Shown here piece by piece: positions 38,901 to 51,050 of a DNA stretch of 64,000 nucleotides. The DNA is taken from contig JAVMKO010000001.1 of NCBI GenBank assembly GCA_032164245.1, forward strand, positions 250,985,644 to 251,049,643, written 5' to 3'. The notes below the pieces were generated by a model that had not been told where the DNA came from, searched no databases, and worked only from the letters and a program-made list of their open reading frames with translations. The number at the start of each line of letters is the position of its first letter. The first letter of the stretch is position 1. Origin of the DNA: Sternotherus odoratus (lineage: Eukaryota; Chordata; Testudines; Kinosternidae). Position numbers and translations under genes: made by a program.

Positions 38901-41900
38901 AAAGACCCCACAAACCCAGTGTGTAAGGTTAAGCCCTGAGCCCACGGAAGGGAAGAGGTGGGTGCCCTAATTAAGAGGGTAACACTATGAACTGTAGAAA
39001 AAGGGTAAAGGTGGGTGACCCTAGGGGAGAGTAACAGAATTTTGTGCGGGTAACACTCCCATTATAATTGCTCAGTCTCCTTTTTGGGAAAGGCTAGAGG
39101 ATTTGCCAAAATGAAACTTACACTGAGCACACAACTCCCTTCTCCTTTTAGACTGAGGGGGTATCAATTACTAATTAAGGTAAGAAAGTAGCTTTGAAAT
39201 AGATTTGATAATAATATGGGGCCTACAGCAGTCAATCCTGGAGCCTATGGACAACTTTAACGAAGTCACTGTTGTACTAAAAAAAAAAAATTGTAAGGAT
39301 ATTCAATGTATCCAGAACCATTTGTTTCCTGCACTGAGTGAATTTTTATTTTTGTCCGTCTATGAGCAAGTTAACCATACTATGATTTATGACTACATGT
39401 ATAGACAGAAGACAAAAGACTTTGCATGGCAACTTTAAATTCAGGAAAAAAACAGCAAGACAGAGGATATTACAGTACCTCTCACTAGATGCTTATTTCT
39501 GAAACCACTTTTCTAACAAATGATACATTTTTTCAAAACTATTTTCCTTATTGTTTTTATAGTGAATTTAGAAATCCTGCATATTTCTCTAAATGCTCAA
39601 CTCTTATACAATATGGAGGTACACTGGGAAAGATAAAAGGTGTATTTGCTTTTTTCCTTTTTCAGATGCCGTCAATTTTTGTACCCTACTACTTCAATAG
39701 AGTATTTAGTCTACTACACTAATTTGCTTTCTCCCTTACCTCAATTATGCACTTATTTTACTGTACTTTAAAGAAATTTAACATTTATGTGTAAAGTATT
39801 TTAAACTGTTAAATTAAAATTTGTATTTCCTTTTCAATATTTTATTTCAGCAAGAATCCTTGAGATTATTTCACAGACATTTTCTTTGCACTCATGTATA
39901 CAAAGCAATGCATACAAGCATTCTAATGAAAAATATCTACTTATCAGTAGATGCAAGATCTACCACTTTTTTGGAAACAAAATTAAGATCTCTATCAAGG
40001 TACAAAATGATGCTTAAGCAGAATATTCATTTGCAAGTGGCAACCAGGCAAAACATACATACTATGTTTTATGCTGTAAACATTTTGCTGGCGAACTGAC
40101 CACAGGTGAAAGGGCAAATATACATAACACCACACTGACTAACTCTTGATGGTAAAGATCTTGTCAAGACAAAGACATTTTAAAACTAACAAAGTTACTC
40201 AACTCTGAAGTACACTTTTGCAGGAATTCTTAAACATCTTTCTAGAGTTGCTAGGGTGATGCATACAACTGATGAGAAGTTAAGGGCCATTAAAAACAAG
40301 AGACATGGATGTTCAGAGTCAAGTCCTTGACTTTCCCTGTTGTGATTAGCTATTGTAACACACATGTGCAAAAAAGATAGAGTGAAAACACACACAAATC
40401 AGAGATTGAAAAGAGACCCAGTGACAAGGGAAACACTTTGAATGGCTAGGAGAGCAGTAAAAACAAAACAAGACTAGTTAGTTTCACTGCTTTTACTTAG
40501 AACCCTGAAAACAGCACTGAAATAAAGAACTACGATAATTTCATAATGCTGCTGCTTAGGAAAATAGGAGCAGAGACAGGAAGTGGAGTTATTCACAGAG
40601 GCTACTGGAGAGGATAGAGTAAAATACCTCTTTCCTTCTTCTTGCAGCAGATACACCTCTAGAAGGGTTGAGTAGCAGAGATTTTACAAGCAGAGATTTC
40701 ACCCCACCCCAGCTAGAAAGAAAAACAATAGAAAATGCCTTCTGCTTCCAGCGTAAATCTTCAAGTTTATCAGACTACTGCTAGCAAGACATTTGAATCA
40801 AAGATGAAGAACACCTGGGTCCTGCTGTGGACCCAATCAGGAGACATACAAACATCTAAAAGGACATGGGGTAGGGAAAAAGCAGAGAAGCCCAGACCCT
40901 AAGATGTTGACCTTGCACCCTACTGATGGGACTTCTTCCCATGAATAAATTTATGAAGACAGAAAACTAAAGTTAAATACTTGCATTCATAATGTAATTA
41001 ACTCATGTTTTTAGCTAAAGCACTGCAACTTCCTCCTTAAAAGCATTCTATGGTTTATGAATAACACTTTTAAAAAAAAAAGTGCAAGATTTTCAGAAAT
41101 CAGTTAAAAATATTTCTAAAACTGAAAAGGTTTAGCTTATTATACACTGTATACAGTATGTGTCTTTTACAGGCCATTTGGATGTTTTCCAGTGGCGCTT
41201 CAGTGTCAGAGCTTTAGTGTCTGAAGTGCTATTTTAAGCGACTGATGTGCTGACAATTACATTTTTCAAGCACGAGAATGGCTTCCTGAGCAACAAAGGC
41301 TAAATGAATGAGAATGTTTCAGTTCAGCCATACTGTTTATAGTAACAGCACTCCTAATTTTGACATTTTGGGAGTGATGCTATAGTACAATATTGTTTTG
41401 GCTACAACTTTTCTGTAGCTAAAAGATCCAACACAATCTTAACTTTATTATTACAAAAAGCAAGTGACTTATGCCACTGAGTGATGGTTGGTATTTAATG
41501 GCCACATGACCAGTTTTGATCACTTGTGATTCCATAAACAACTGAATAGGAAAAAAAATCTTTACTGATTTCCCTATTTATCCCATATTATTTCCCCCTC
41601 CTTGCCATCTACCTTGAGCCTGTGTACTCAACTAGGCAAAACAGAGATTTGATTTACAACTCCATTATTCTAGTTTGAAATATAAGAGTTATCAGATCAG
41701 TGCAGCATCCAATCTCCAACAACTATAAATACCAGAAGCTTTAGAAAAAAGTGCGAGAAAACTGCTGAAAGTAGGTTTGAGTAACCTGCTCCAGGGAAAG
41801 TTTCCTCTTACCCCTGAATAGTTAGAAATTGGCTTAAGTACCAAAGTATGAGAATTTTCTCTTACCAAGGTCTGGAGGGGCCAGACTATCTGGGACCAAT

Positions 41901-42380
41901 ACTGCCCTATAGCCCCTTCAGGTTCCATGTGGAGTCTGTACATCAACACACAAGGATAACCTTTAACTCTACAAGTGTGCTTAAAAATGTAAGAACTCAT
42001 AACAGAAATGTGTGTAAACTAAAAAAAATTAGATTTTAAAATAATATATTTGAAGACAGTTCATTCTTTCATTTACTTAAATTCAAACCCAGTGTTCTTT
42101 TTTCCTCTAGAAAACACCCTTTTCCCCTCTAGATAAAAACCTAACAATGCTTGAAAGTTTTCTTGCTTCACTTCTGCAAAGGCAGGAATGCTGAGACATG
42201 GAGCAATCTGAAATTTCATTGAAGAAAATGGAACAAGATATGTTCTTCATCGCAAATGAAAAAAATCAAGTGCAGGTTGTTGGGTTTTTTAATTTAAAAA
42301 AATCTTATTCACTCAGAAAATTAAGCAGATGAGATAAAGGAAGCACAGCTGCTGGGTTCAGAAGATACTATTTTTTACAG
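38901..42380. other. Intronic sequence without recognised gene
   Basis: No coding region or RNA gene recognised. The open frames (up to 102 codons) show no protein similarity that I can see. A stretch near 41170-41420 has balanced base composition and few simple repeats and might be conserved non-coding sequence, but this cannot be judged from one sequence. Confidence 0.4.
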
Positions 42381-42466
42381 AGGTAACAGAGTCCTGTGGC
42401 ACCTTAAAGACTAAAGTATTGATAGAGCTCTTACCTCTGCTATTCCATACTAACACGGCTACCTCT
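42381..42466 (-). mobile_element. Small rearranged retroelement copy (same family as 34200-34305)
   Basis: Minus strand starts agagaggtagccgtgttagt; the second family block (agtcctgtggcaccttaaag) is present in the opposite orientation, joined through an inverted cagaggtaa / ttacctctg pair. The flanks ctattttttacag (42368-42380 and 42467-42479) are identical over 13 bp, a convincing target duplication. An internal inversion together with a long target duplication suggests target-primed reverse transcription, not cut-and-paste. Confidence 0.7.
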
Positions 42467-43540
42467 CTATTTTTTACAGTCATCATCCTGACCATAACCA
42501 TACTTTAATTAGGTCATCATCACTTGCAGGAAAAATACCGAACACTGAAATCTTTTCATATCATTTAAATAAAGGAGGACCCAATTTAAAATATCCAGAT
42601 ATCTGAATTCTAAAATGGTTTCATTTTTAACGGGATAGGTTTTGCTTTTGTCGAATCCCACTTATTTGGTTGTTGATGCTGTTGCTTTTTGTTCCAAAAT
42701 TACAAAAAAAATTCAGTTCACATTTCAGCTCAACTGCTAAGGTCTAGTTTACTTGTTAAGCTGAGAGACTTTTTAGGTAAATAAATCTCCAAACAGTTTT
42801 GTATATAAGCACATGTGTGTACATGCTTTAAGTTTCCACTATGTTACTTAGCAGAATTCTTACTTCAGTGTCTTCTGTGATATTTACAGGCTATTAAATC
42901 GACTGTTTAACAGGCATTTGGCACTACAGAATGCAAAAACTAGATAAACAATTAGAGGGAAAGAGTGCAACATCCATATTAAAATGAATCTGATTCTAGA
43001 ATTTAAATATTTTGATAGTCTATACAGTAACAAGATTAGGGAGCTTTCATTCAGACTATTTGACAAATGCACAAAATCAAAGACTTGGTGTTAAGTCATA
43101 TACTTTTAAAATTATTATTTTCCATTCCTTAGAATACAACCCCTTTTTAGAAGCAGAAAATAAGGTGCCCCATTATCAAGTTTTTCCTCTATTCACGTTA
43201 GTTTCTAGCCCATTAAAGGCAACAAAGGTGCTGAGAAACATCCCTCACCATATTCCAGCATAACCAGTCAGCAACAAGAGGATACACAGCCCTAAAAGTA
43301 GAGGTTAATTAACAGGCAAGGTAACCAACATACTGATCAAAACAAATAAAATGGTGGCCATACAAAATTAAAACATTTAAATTCATGACATTAAATGTTT
43401 AGAGATAGTACCTTTCATTACAGAATAAGAAACCCATTCAGAAATACATAACAGAAGAAGTCGAAAAAAAATGGATACACTTTTCATAAAGGCCTAAATT
43501 TTCTCAAACAGATGACATATATAAATGGAGATATACCAAT

Positions 43541-43723
43541 CTCCTAGAACTGGAAAGACCTTGAAGGTCATCGAGTCCAGTCCCCTGCCTACACTAGCAG
43601 GATCAAGTACTGTCCCCTGACAGATTTTTTGCCCCAGATCCCTAAATGGCCCCCTCAAGGATTGAACTCACAACCCTGGGTTTAGCAGGCCAATGCTCAA
43701 ACCACTGAGCTATCCCTCCCCCC
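43541..43723 (-). mobile_element. Turtle tRNA-Lys-derived SINE (Cry type)
   Basis: On the minus strand the element begins with a tRNA-like head: gatagctcagtgg (A box, 43701-43714) and gagttcaatccttg (B box, 43656-43669), the internal RNA polymerase III promoter. The tRNA-unrelated body continues gggggccatttagggatctg and ends in the conserved tggactcgatgaccttcaag region. I recognise this as the SINE family of cryptodiran turtles. The copy is nearly full length and moderately diverged. It is not a functional tRNA gene. Confidence 0.92.
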
Positions 43724-44843
43724 AATGTTTGGCAGCTTTCCAACAGATTACATATATCTAAAGATCAACACTGCAGTTTTTGTGTTCACAACAAAAAAAA
43801 TACCATTAAATTCACTAATATTTTCTAGCACAGATAAAGGACACTATCAATAGCTGTATTTAAGCTTGATGTCATTTCATAAATCTCATTTCAAAAAGAG
43901 TTTAGGAATATTTCAACATGCTCCCTTTTTAAAAGTATAATTATTCCATTTCACAGAAAATATGAAATTGTAAACACTATTTCTATAAAAAAAATTTACC
44001 CAAGTTTAAGAGGACTTGCACAAAAACCCTTTGAACCATTTCCAAAAAAAAGTTTTGAACTCACAATCTCACCCCAGTTTAAGATATTACACCTACTAGC
44101 AGCATTTGGCAGTACAATATACTGTCCCATTCTTAACATACTGAACTCATTCCACCAATTAGTGTCCTGTGCACTTACACCTCAGACTCCTCTACAAAAT
44201 ACCACAGTAAATTACACAACTATTTTAATATACAGCTGTTTAACACAGCAGCTCTTACTTGTACCAACTTTTATGCTGCTACCAGATAAGATGACGACTA
44301 AGTGGAAATAAAAAAAGCAATCCCCATTTCTCTAACCAACAGGTTTATTTAAAAAGAGAGATTCTGATAAACATTTTACATGTATGTGGAACCCTGTTAA
44401 TTTTTAAACCTGAAAAAACTCTCCTAAATCAGCTCTGGGTAATTTATAGAAATCTCAGGCTACAGTCAATAGTTTCAGTTCAGTAGTTTATAAACATTAA
44501 AGCTGTTTAAAAGACATCCTTAATATAATAGGCTAACTTATAAAACTATTAATAGGAAACTTTTCTTGACAGACTTTAAACACATTCAGAGGCTATGAGT
44601 TGATGAGCATCCTCACATAGGACAGACATCAAGGTGAGATGAAGACATTCAGTACCTTGCAAAAAGCCATCAGCACATAAGACTGAACCATTAAATGCTA
44701 TGAGATCTTCCATAAACACCTCTAGGCCTTTCTATAATGCTGTCATTAAATGCATGATCAAGGGTGAAATCTTGGACCCATAGAAGCCCATCTGTGTCTT
44801 TCCATCGTCTTCAGCAGGGCCAGGAAGAAACTGTGGTCTAGTG

Positions 44844-45207
44844 CAGTGGTCCCCAACCCCCGGGCCGCGGCCGCGGTCCCCTCCGGGCCGCGGCCGCGGT
44901 CCCCTCCGGGCCGCCTTCGCGGTCCCCTCCGGGCCGCCTTCGCGGTCCCCTCCGGGCCGCCTTCGCTTCCGCATCCGGTGGCTTCCCAGATTGCGTTCTG
45001 TTCCTGCTTCCGGCGGCTTTTCGGAGGACATACAGCAGTCTGCTGCGGCGAATTGTAGAAGTGAAACTGATCAAATAAATTCTGCGGCTTTTCGGCGGAC
45101 ATACAACAGTCCCCTGCAGAGTGTGAAAAAAAAATTGCCACCGGGCCACAAGCTTTGACTTGGCCACGTTGACCGGTCCGCGGCAATCAAAAGGTTGGGG
45201 ACCACTG
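44844..45207. mobile_element. GC-rich non-autonomous hAT element (364 bp)
   Basis: Ends are cagtggtccccaacc and ggttggggaccactg, perfect 15-bp inverted repeats. A perfect 8-bp target duplication gtctagtg lies at 44836-44843 and 45208-45215. The left half holds about four and a half tandem 23-bp units of the form ccgggccgc-nn-cgcggtcccct (about 44861-44965). The right half has gcggcttttcgg-acatac blocks in both orientations. No transposase; the long open frames in both strands over this element are artefacts of the GC-rich repeats. Confidence 0.95.
44861..44965. repeat. Tandem 23-bp GC-rich repeat inside the hAT element
   Basis: Units begin ccgggccgc and end cggtcccct; the first two carry ggccg in the middle and the next ones carry cttcg, showing local duplication of two subtypes. 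Confidence 0.85.
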
Positions 45208-45215
45208 GTCTAGTG

Positions 45216-46710
45216 GACTACTGATGGAGCTGGGAATTGGGACCTCCTGTTTTGAATCCAGGCTCTGACAAGGACCCAAGCAAAACTCTCAACCTCTGTT
45301 TCAGTTACTTCTTCTGCTAAGTGAGGATAATACTTATATGCATAAATACCACAAAAGCATTGTGGGGATTAGTTAAGTAAAGCATATAGTTAGCCAGTTG
45401 GAAGAAATTCATAAGAAATGTTTAAATGTCAACCTTCTTTAACAAAAGAGAAAAAGTTATCCATGTTGGTAAAATCATCCAAAATTAGCATACATCACCT
45501 GGTGCCATATGCATGATCCTACTGCAGAGAATTTAGTGAAGTAGTTTTGTGAGATTACTTCTAGGACTAATCATACCTTTCCATCCTATATCAATTCTGC
45601 TTCTCCCATTCTCTGAATGTACGTTTGGGCCTTCCAATTTGGCTTTTAAATAATCTATCCAATTAAGCAGCCCTTGGAACACATCTAGAAAAGACCTTCT
45701 TAAGAAGCATTATAAATATAAAAGGAAAATCCCCGGACTCAGTGTTTGATTTAGAATATAAATACTATGATCATCAATGACAGTGTCTGTATCACATACA
45801 GGATTGAGATATTAGAATGCAATTACTATGAGTAATTAGAAAAATAAGTAGACTTCTAATCAAAGCTATTAGGACTACTGAAATGGAAGGAATATTATTC
45901 ACACAGAATATTTCTGGGTTTCAGTTCAGAAAAGATTATCCAAGAGTTAGTACTACTGAGTTTACAATATCAGAAACAGTTCAGCATATACAAGCAAGTA
46001 GTAAACAAATCTGGGTTCTGATTCAGTAATTTTAACATGTTCTTTAAAAGGACTAAAAGTTTTCAAAGCTCACGCACAAGCAGAAAAGGCACTCATATGC
46101 CATGTACAGACTCTTTTGACCCCAAACATATACCTTTATTGGTTTGTGCTTGTTGCTGTAAAAGAAAATGCCAAGGACTGGAGTTTAGAATAAGCACTGG
46201 TTTATATAATTAAGTTGTGTGTGCTGTTGGAAAGACGTTATATTTTCCACCACCCTTACAGTAAAGGCTCTTAAATCAGAGGAGTATGAAGGCAGGTCAT
46301 AAGTAAAGGAATTAAAACTAAAGGCTTTAATTTCAAGCAATGATTTCAAATTGAAATCTTTTTTAATGACTTACTAAAAGGTTACGTTACTCCAAGTGTG
46401 TGACCAGTGCGTGAAACCAATTTTAAGGTGATTAAATTTTTGTTGTTCTGATTTCTGCAATTGCGCTTACGTAAATTATAACTATCAGTATTCACGCATC
46501 ACATTCATATACAATGCTAGGTACACCTGCCCATACAAAAGTGCTACAGGTGTTGGGTGGAGTAAAGTTTAAGGAGATTCTTAGTGGAAATTAAATTCCA
46601 CTTACTTTTGCAGATGATTTAATCCCTTGGGATTGCAGAGCTGGGGGTTCAGAGACATAGGAAATGCCTTCTTAACTTTAGTTTTTCCATTATATACTTG
46701 TTTTTCATTT
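45216..46710. other. Intronic sequence without recognised gene
   Basis: AT-rich sequence; no gene or repeat boundary recognised. Confidence 0.5.
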
Positions 46711-46902
46711 GAGTGCTTGAAGAAACTAATTTATTTTTTTTATTTTTTTATTTGGTTACCCGAGAAGTGGGCGGGCCTAGGCCCGCCCATAACTAAAGTC
46801 CCTCCCCCAGCCTGGCAGGAGGGACACTAGGCCCGGGGCCAACTAAATATGGGGGGCAACTAATGAAAAAAGGCAGGGGAGTGCGTGAAGAAACTAATTT
46901 AT
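46711..46902 (-). mobile_element. Retroposed-looking insert between 24-bp direct repeats
   Basis: The segment 46711-46734 and the segment 46879-46902 match at 23 of 24 positions (core tgaagaaactaatttat) and bound a 144-bp insert. The insert starts with a T-rich tract on the plus strand, i.e. an A-rich tail with AATAAA-like units on the minus strand, and contains a perfect 20-bp palindrome at 46769-46788 (centre ggcctaggcc). An A-rich tail plus a long direct repeat fits target-primed retroposition. The source of the insert is not recognised. Confidence 0.75.
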
Positions 46903-48234
46903 GTGCTAAGAATAAGGACTATTCACACAGACAAATTTTTAGGTTTATGTTTCATGCAATTTGAAGTATTTGTGTAGGAAATATTTTTACCAGTTAAAAA
47001 TTGTTCAGGTGTCTTGTGTTCAGTTGACAACTATTTTTAAAAACTGACACACACTTAGCCAGTGATAGCATTAGCACTGTTGATCTATTTGAAAACAGTT
47101 TACAAATAAAACGATCAGTGTTTAAAAACCACATTCCAGTGTAGGTTCTATCTGCCGCTTCTGCTATTCTGGAGAATGAATCAAGTTGTAATGCTCTAGA
47201 TACAAGGTATGCAGGTAAATGTACCTCTGGTATATCTGGAGTACTTCATGTTCAAATCCCCAAAGCTATGCAACTCAGCTGTGTGTTTCACACTGCATAA
47301 AACTGCTGCAGCATAAAACTGGACAGCACATATAATACAATATTACATATTCATAAAAGGATGGTGTAAAGCTTGTTGTAGAGCCCACAATTGAATTTTC
47401 TGACTGGCGTGTTTGAAATCTCATCCCTGAAACTCCACTAACACAGTTTTATTTGTCATTTTTTGGACAGTGCTCTACATTTTGTTCACATGGGCAACAG
47501 GGCCTGAATTTTAAAATTGTAGGTGATGGGGGGGGGGGGGGGAGAAAAAAAAATCAGGAATTTGTGATATATCCCTCCTAGAAATCTCGCAAATTTCTTT
47601 TCATGGCCATGCAAACCAACAAGGAAATATTAATGCAAACAGAATAAGTTAGCCAATCCTTTTAATGACAATGGGAATATATATGTGGTTAAATTGCTTT
47701 TTTGCTGGATCTGTACCTAATATCCTACAGTATGAAGCACCAGGCTGGGCAAAAGAACAAGCTATACACAATCTTCAGTTGCAATCAGAAATCCATAGCT
47801 AAACCAAAACATTTAGTTTACGTATTTTCAATGGGCATCAGCATTTTGTTTCTCTCAAGTTATGCACAAATGTATAGTAGGCTTCCGTCTCCTGCTCCCC
47901 ATGAAGAGTTATTGTAAATATGAGGCTACTCGCTTCCATGTTTATGCTTTAATGATTACAAAGTTGACTTTATTAAAAAAAAAAAAAAAAAAAAAAGGTA
48001 GCACCACTAGCCAAGATGTCAAGTTATGGTGTTTCCCAATCTATTCGCCCCAATTACTTTCAAAACTCTGCCTTACGCCTGTACAATACCTTCAACGAGG
48101 CTGTGCAAGTGATACCAAGGGCAGAATTTGTCCCAGAAATTGAGTAACAGTAGTGCAAAATAAAATGCATTACTTTTCCATAGCTTTGCTGATTCTGTAT
48201 TATTAGAAGAAATATAATGTAGGCTGAGAAATTA
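46903..48234. other. Intronic sequence without recognised gene
   Basis: Contains a 15-base G-run (47528-47542) and a 22-base A-run (47975-47996). No coding region recognised. Confidence 0.5.
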
Positions 48235-48400
48235 AAGCCTGCATACCTAAAGTTAAGCACCTACATAAGTCGCCTGATTTTCAGAGTTACCCAATATTTG
48301 GATCTCCACTGTCTTCAATAGGAGCTGTAGGTTCTCAACACCTCGGAAAGGTAGGCCACTTATTCATATACGGATTTAGATGCCTATTTTTGCAAATCTT
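48235..48400. repeat. Palindromic sauropsid repeat
   Basis: Left arm aagttaagcacctacataag followed by cgcctgattttcagag; right arm cacctcggaaaggtaggcca followed by cttattcatatacgg, the approximate inverse. The centre, tcttcaataggagctgtagg, matches the consensus middle of this common turtle and bird repeat. Probably an old non-autonomous DNA element. Confidence 0.6.
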
Positions 48401-49214
48401 GGTACAGAACAATAAATGAACACTATTAGTAACTTGACTGAATTGCTGTATAATTAACAGCCAATCAATGTATATTAAAATGGTGGAGGAGGAAAAGGAA
48501 GTCATGAGTCATTTCTGATCACCTGAAGAACAAATTTCATTTAAAAGATCTAGTTTAATGGAGTGCTCTGATATAATTTGGGATATAAACATGACTTCAA
48601 TGGAATGGCTAGATCAAAGAAAATAGTTGACAGCCACTATAATGAAAATCCATAATTCTGGTCCATTCTAACTCTAATCACTCATGATTTTGCAGTGCAA
48701 AATTATGAACACTTATAATTTCATTATAACATACTAAAAAAATATTTTACTCCTACATATGAAATGTGGTAAATGCTGTCCCTTAACCTCTACATAATGT
48801 CAAAGTCATAAGAGTCCTTGTTCAATAGGCTTTAGCATACCATCAATTCACAAATTATTAATGATAAAATATCCATTTAACCATGAGTACTAGCTTTCTT
48901 CAAATGCAAATACAGTACCCAGATTTACCCCAAGAAGCAAGACACATCATGCTTTCATGTTCTAGTCATTCTCTGCCCTGAAGACATCCTTCCCAACTTC
49001 ATTGGGAGATGAAGTCTTTCACATATAGTTTCTACCATAAAATAAACCAGGTCCAAAACCTGATACTATATAATAACTGTTTGGTGATTTACATGAAATG
49101 AGTTGATGGGATTAAACATTCACACCACTGCAGTAAGTTTCACAATTAAACATATGCCAAGGACCAAAAAGGTACAATTCAGATAGCAGGACCAAAAAAA
49201 CAAAAGTTTGGTCA

Positions 49215-49480
49215 CCCAGTCTGACATCATATTTTGTAGAGCTTCTCACCACATAATTGACATTAATGTCTTTAGCCTTTTTTAAAAAAAATCCATGACA
49301 ATGGTGCTTTAATCATGTCTTGGGAGTCTATTCTGCTCCCCAATTGCTCGAGAACTTTTACCTGCCTTCCTTAACTTCAGCCTATTGTTTCTTTTCCTAT
49401 CGTGTTTTGAGATTGTGAATAGTTCTCTTAATTTATATTAGTTGTTACTGTGAAATTATTTCTCGATTAATCATCGTCCC
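49215..49480 (-). mobile_element. CR1-like LINE 3' fragment
   Basis: The plus strand shows the antisense order of a CR1 tail: acccagtctgacatcatatt, a variable stretch, then ccttaacttcagcctattg, tttcttttcctatcg and a gaatagttctct segment. The sense element is on the minus strand. Strongly diverged, boundaries approximate. Confidence 0.5.
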
Positions 49481-49911
49481 TCACCTATAGCCCCCTCTCC
49501 TAGTGTATAGTAAAGCGTGATGTTTATACTTCTGCTTAATGTTATACTGTCTCTGGTGTTCTCATATTAGTTTGCTATTTGCTCTACCTCATGTTTTTTT
49601 TCAGACTTGTATCCATTTAGCTAGAAGTCTACCATTCATGCTATTTTCTCTCCAAGGTAAATGATTTTACTGCTACTTATTCTCTCTGTGCTCCAAATGC
49701 TTTCTAGACATTTAAACTTTACACCTTATTAAAACAGACTCTTATATTGGTTCAAATAGCTTTCTGTTTTACTCATTCCAGGTAATTTTCCAATCCCACC
49801 AAAGGAGTATTATTTAGTCAACTGGGACTTCAGCATCAGGATTGTACTACATAGTAAGGGCAGGAAATTTGGTACTGCCAGCTGACAAGCTGTACTTGTT
49901 GCTGAACAGAG

Positions 49912-50139
49912 CAGTGGTCTTCAAAGTGGGGTGCTTGAGATTCCCCACGGGGGGCCGCAGTGTCCTGGCGCCACCACGGGATCGGTCCCAGGATGCCGCC
50001 AAAATCAGAAGGATTCTATTTGTGTCCTGCCAAAATGCCGCCAAAAGCAGAAGCTTTGTATTCAGCGGACACCTCTGGGCCGCAAGAGAACTCGGGAAAG
50101 TGCAAGGGGGCCGCGGACAGAAATGTTTGAGACACGCTG
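49912..50139. mobile_element. Short hAT element (228 bp)
   Basis: Ends cagtggtcttcaaagtgggg and gtttgagacacgctg form imperfect hAT-type inverted repeats. Flanks gaacagag (49904-49911) and gaatagag (50140-50147) are an 8-bp target duplication with one mismatch. The GC-rich interior has repeated aatgccgccaaaa and gccgc blocks; the open frames over it are incidental. Confidence 0.88.
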
Positions 50140-50449
50140 GAATAGAGGACTTCACTTTGCAATTCTGTCAGACTAGGAATTTTCACAAGAATTAAATTTG
50201 TTCAAAAAAAAATCTGAGAAAATTCATAGTGGCTGCTTTTCAATGTTAAATAGCTCCAACTCCTTATTTCTTACACATGTACACAGAGGATTTAACCACA
50301 CTATGAATTATTTTCAGTTTTTAAAAATAATGAAGACAAAAGGCACACAAAACTAGAGCGCTAAAGGTTTAAGAAAATTCCCTGCAGAGACCAAGTTACT
50401 GGCTAGAAAAATATAGTCTTCAGCATCTATGACAACCAGCCATTTCTAA

Positions 50450-51050
50450 CAGTGTTAGAGGACCAGCAGGACCTTCTTCTATCTACTGGTACTTCCTTCC
50501 CTTCCGTAGAGCCATTGGAGTACCAACTACTGCAGCAGTCCTCACTAAGTCAGAGTATCATGGAATGGGAAGCAATGTATCTTTGTCAAGTGCCAAAGAG
50601 AGCATCTTCCACATGGGTATCCAGAGTCCTCTCATTGAGAGGGCCAGGGATTTGCTCCATTTCCCCTCGACTGCTTCTCCTCATGCATAATGAAGGAAAG
50701 GTATGTAGTGTATTGTCAGACACAAAGCTTTCATTGTGTGTTTGGAAGAGCAGAGTCTTACGTCTGAGAACACCACACCATGGCCGGAGAGTGAACCAAA
50801 AGACTCTTGCAGGACAGAAAGGGGACAGAGCGCACTTCGTTCCAGAAGCAGTTGCTCGGTGGAAATGAGAGTGAAGTACCCTAGTTCCTCCCTCCTCCCT
50901 TGAAGCAAAGCAGGGATAATAATGACAGTCACTCCTGCCTATGCATGGCATCTTACTCCACTGGGCAGAGTGCAGAGCTGAGCCCGACAGCATGACAACA
51001 AGAATTGTTCTCTGCATCACCAGAGAAAACAATATTCTCTATTCACCAAT
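50450..51050. other. Intronic interval with overlapping open frames, unknown
   Basis: Two open frames of 138 (plus) and 148 (minus) codons overlap here in a locally GC-richer stretch. Neither has a recognisable domain, and each ends within ordinary intron sequence. Most likely a non-coding repeat or unique sequence. Confidence 0.35.

Noticed and set aside
41195..41245. Small hairpin (gcgcttcag with ctgaagtgc) considered as a microRNA precursor
   Set aside because: The stem is only about 10 bp with two G-U pairs, followed by mismatches; too short for a precursor.
43656..43714. tRNA-like A and B boxes, possible tRNA gene
   Set aside because: The surrounding sequence is a SINE; there is no complete cloverleaf and the body is tRNA-unrelated.
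44732..45186. Overlapping Arg/Pro/Gly-rich frames of 99-142 codons on both strands
   Set aside because: They lie over the GC-rich tandem repeats of the hAT element at 44844-45207 and have the repeat's periodicity.
50450..51050. Two overlapping frames (138 and 148 codons) as a possible gene
   Set aside because: No recognisable domain, opposite strands over the same bases, no promoter or splice context beyond chance.
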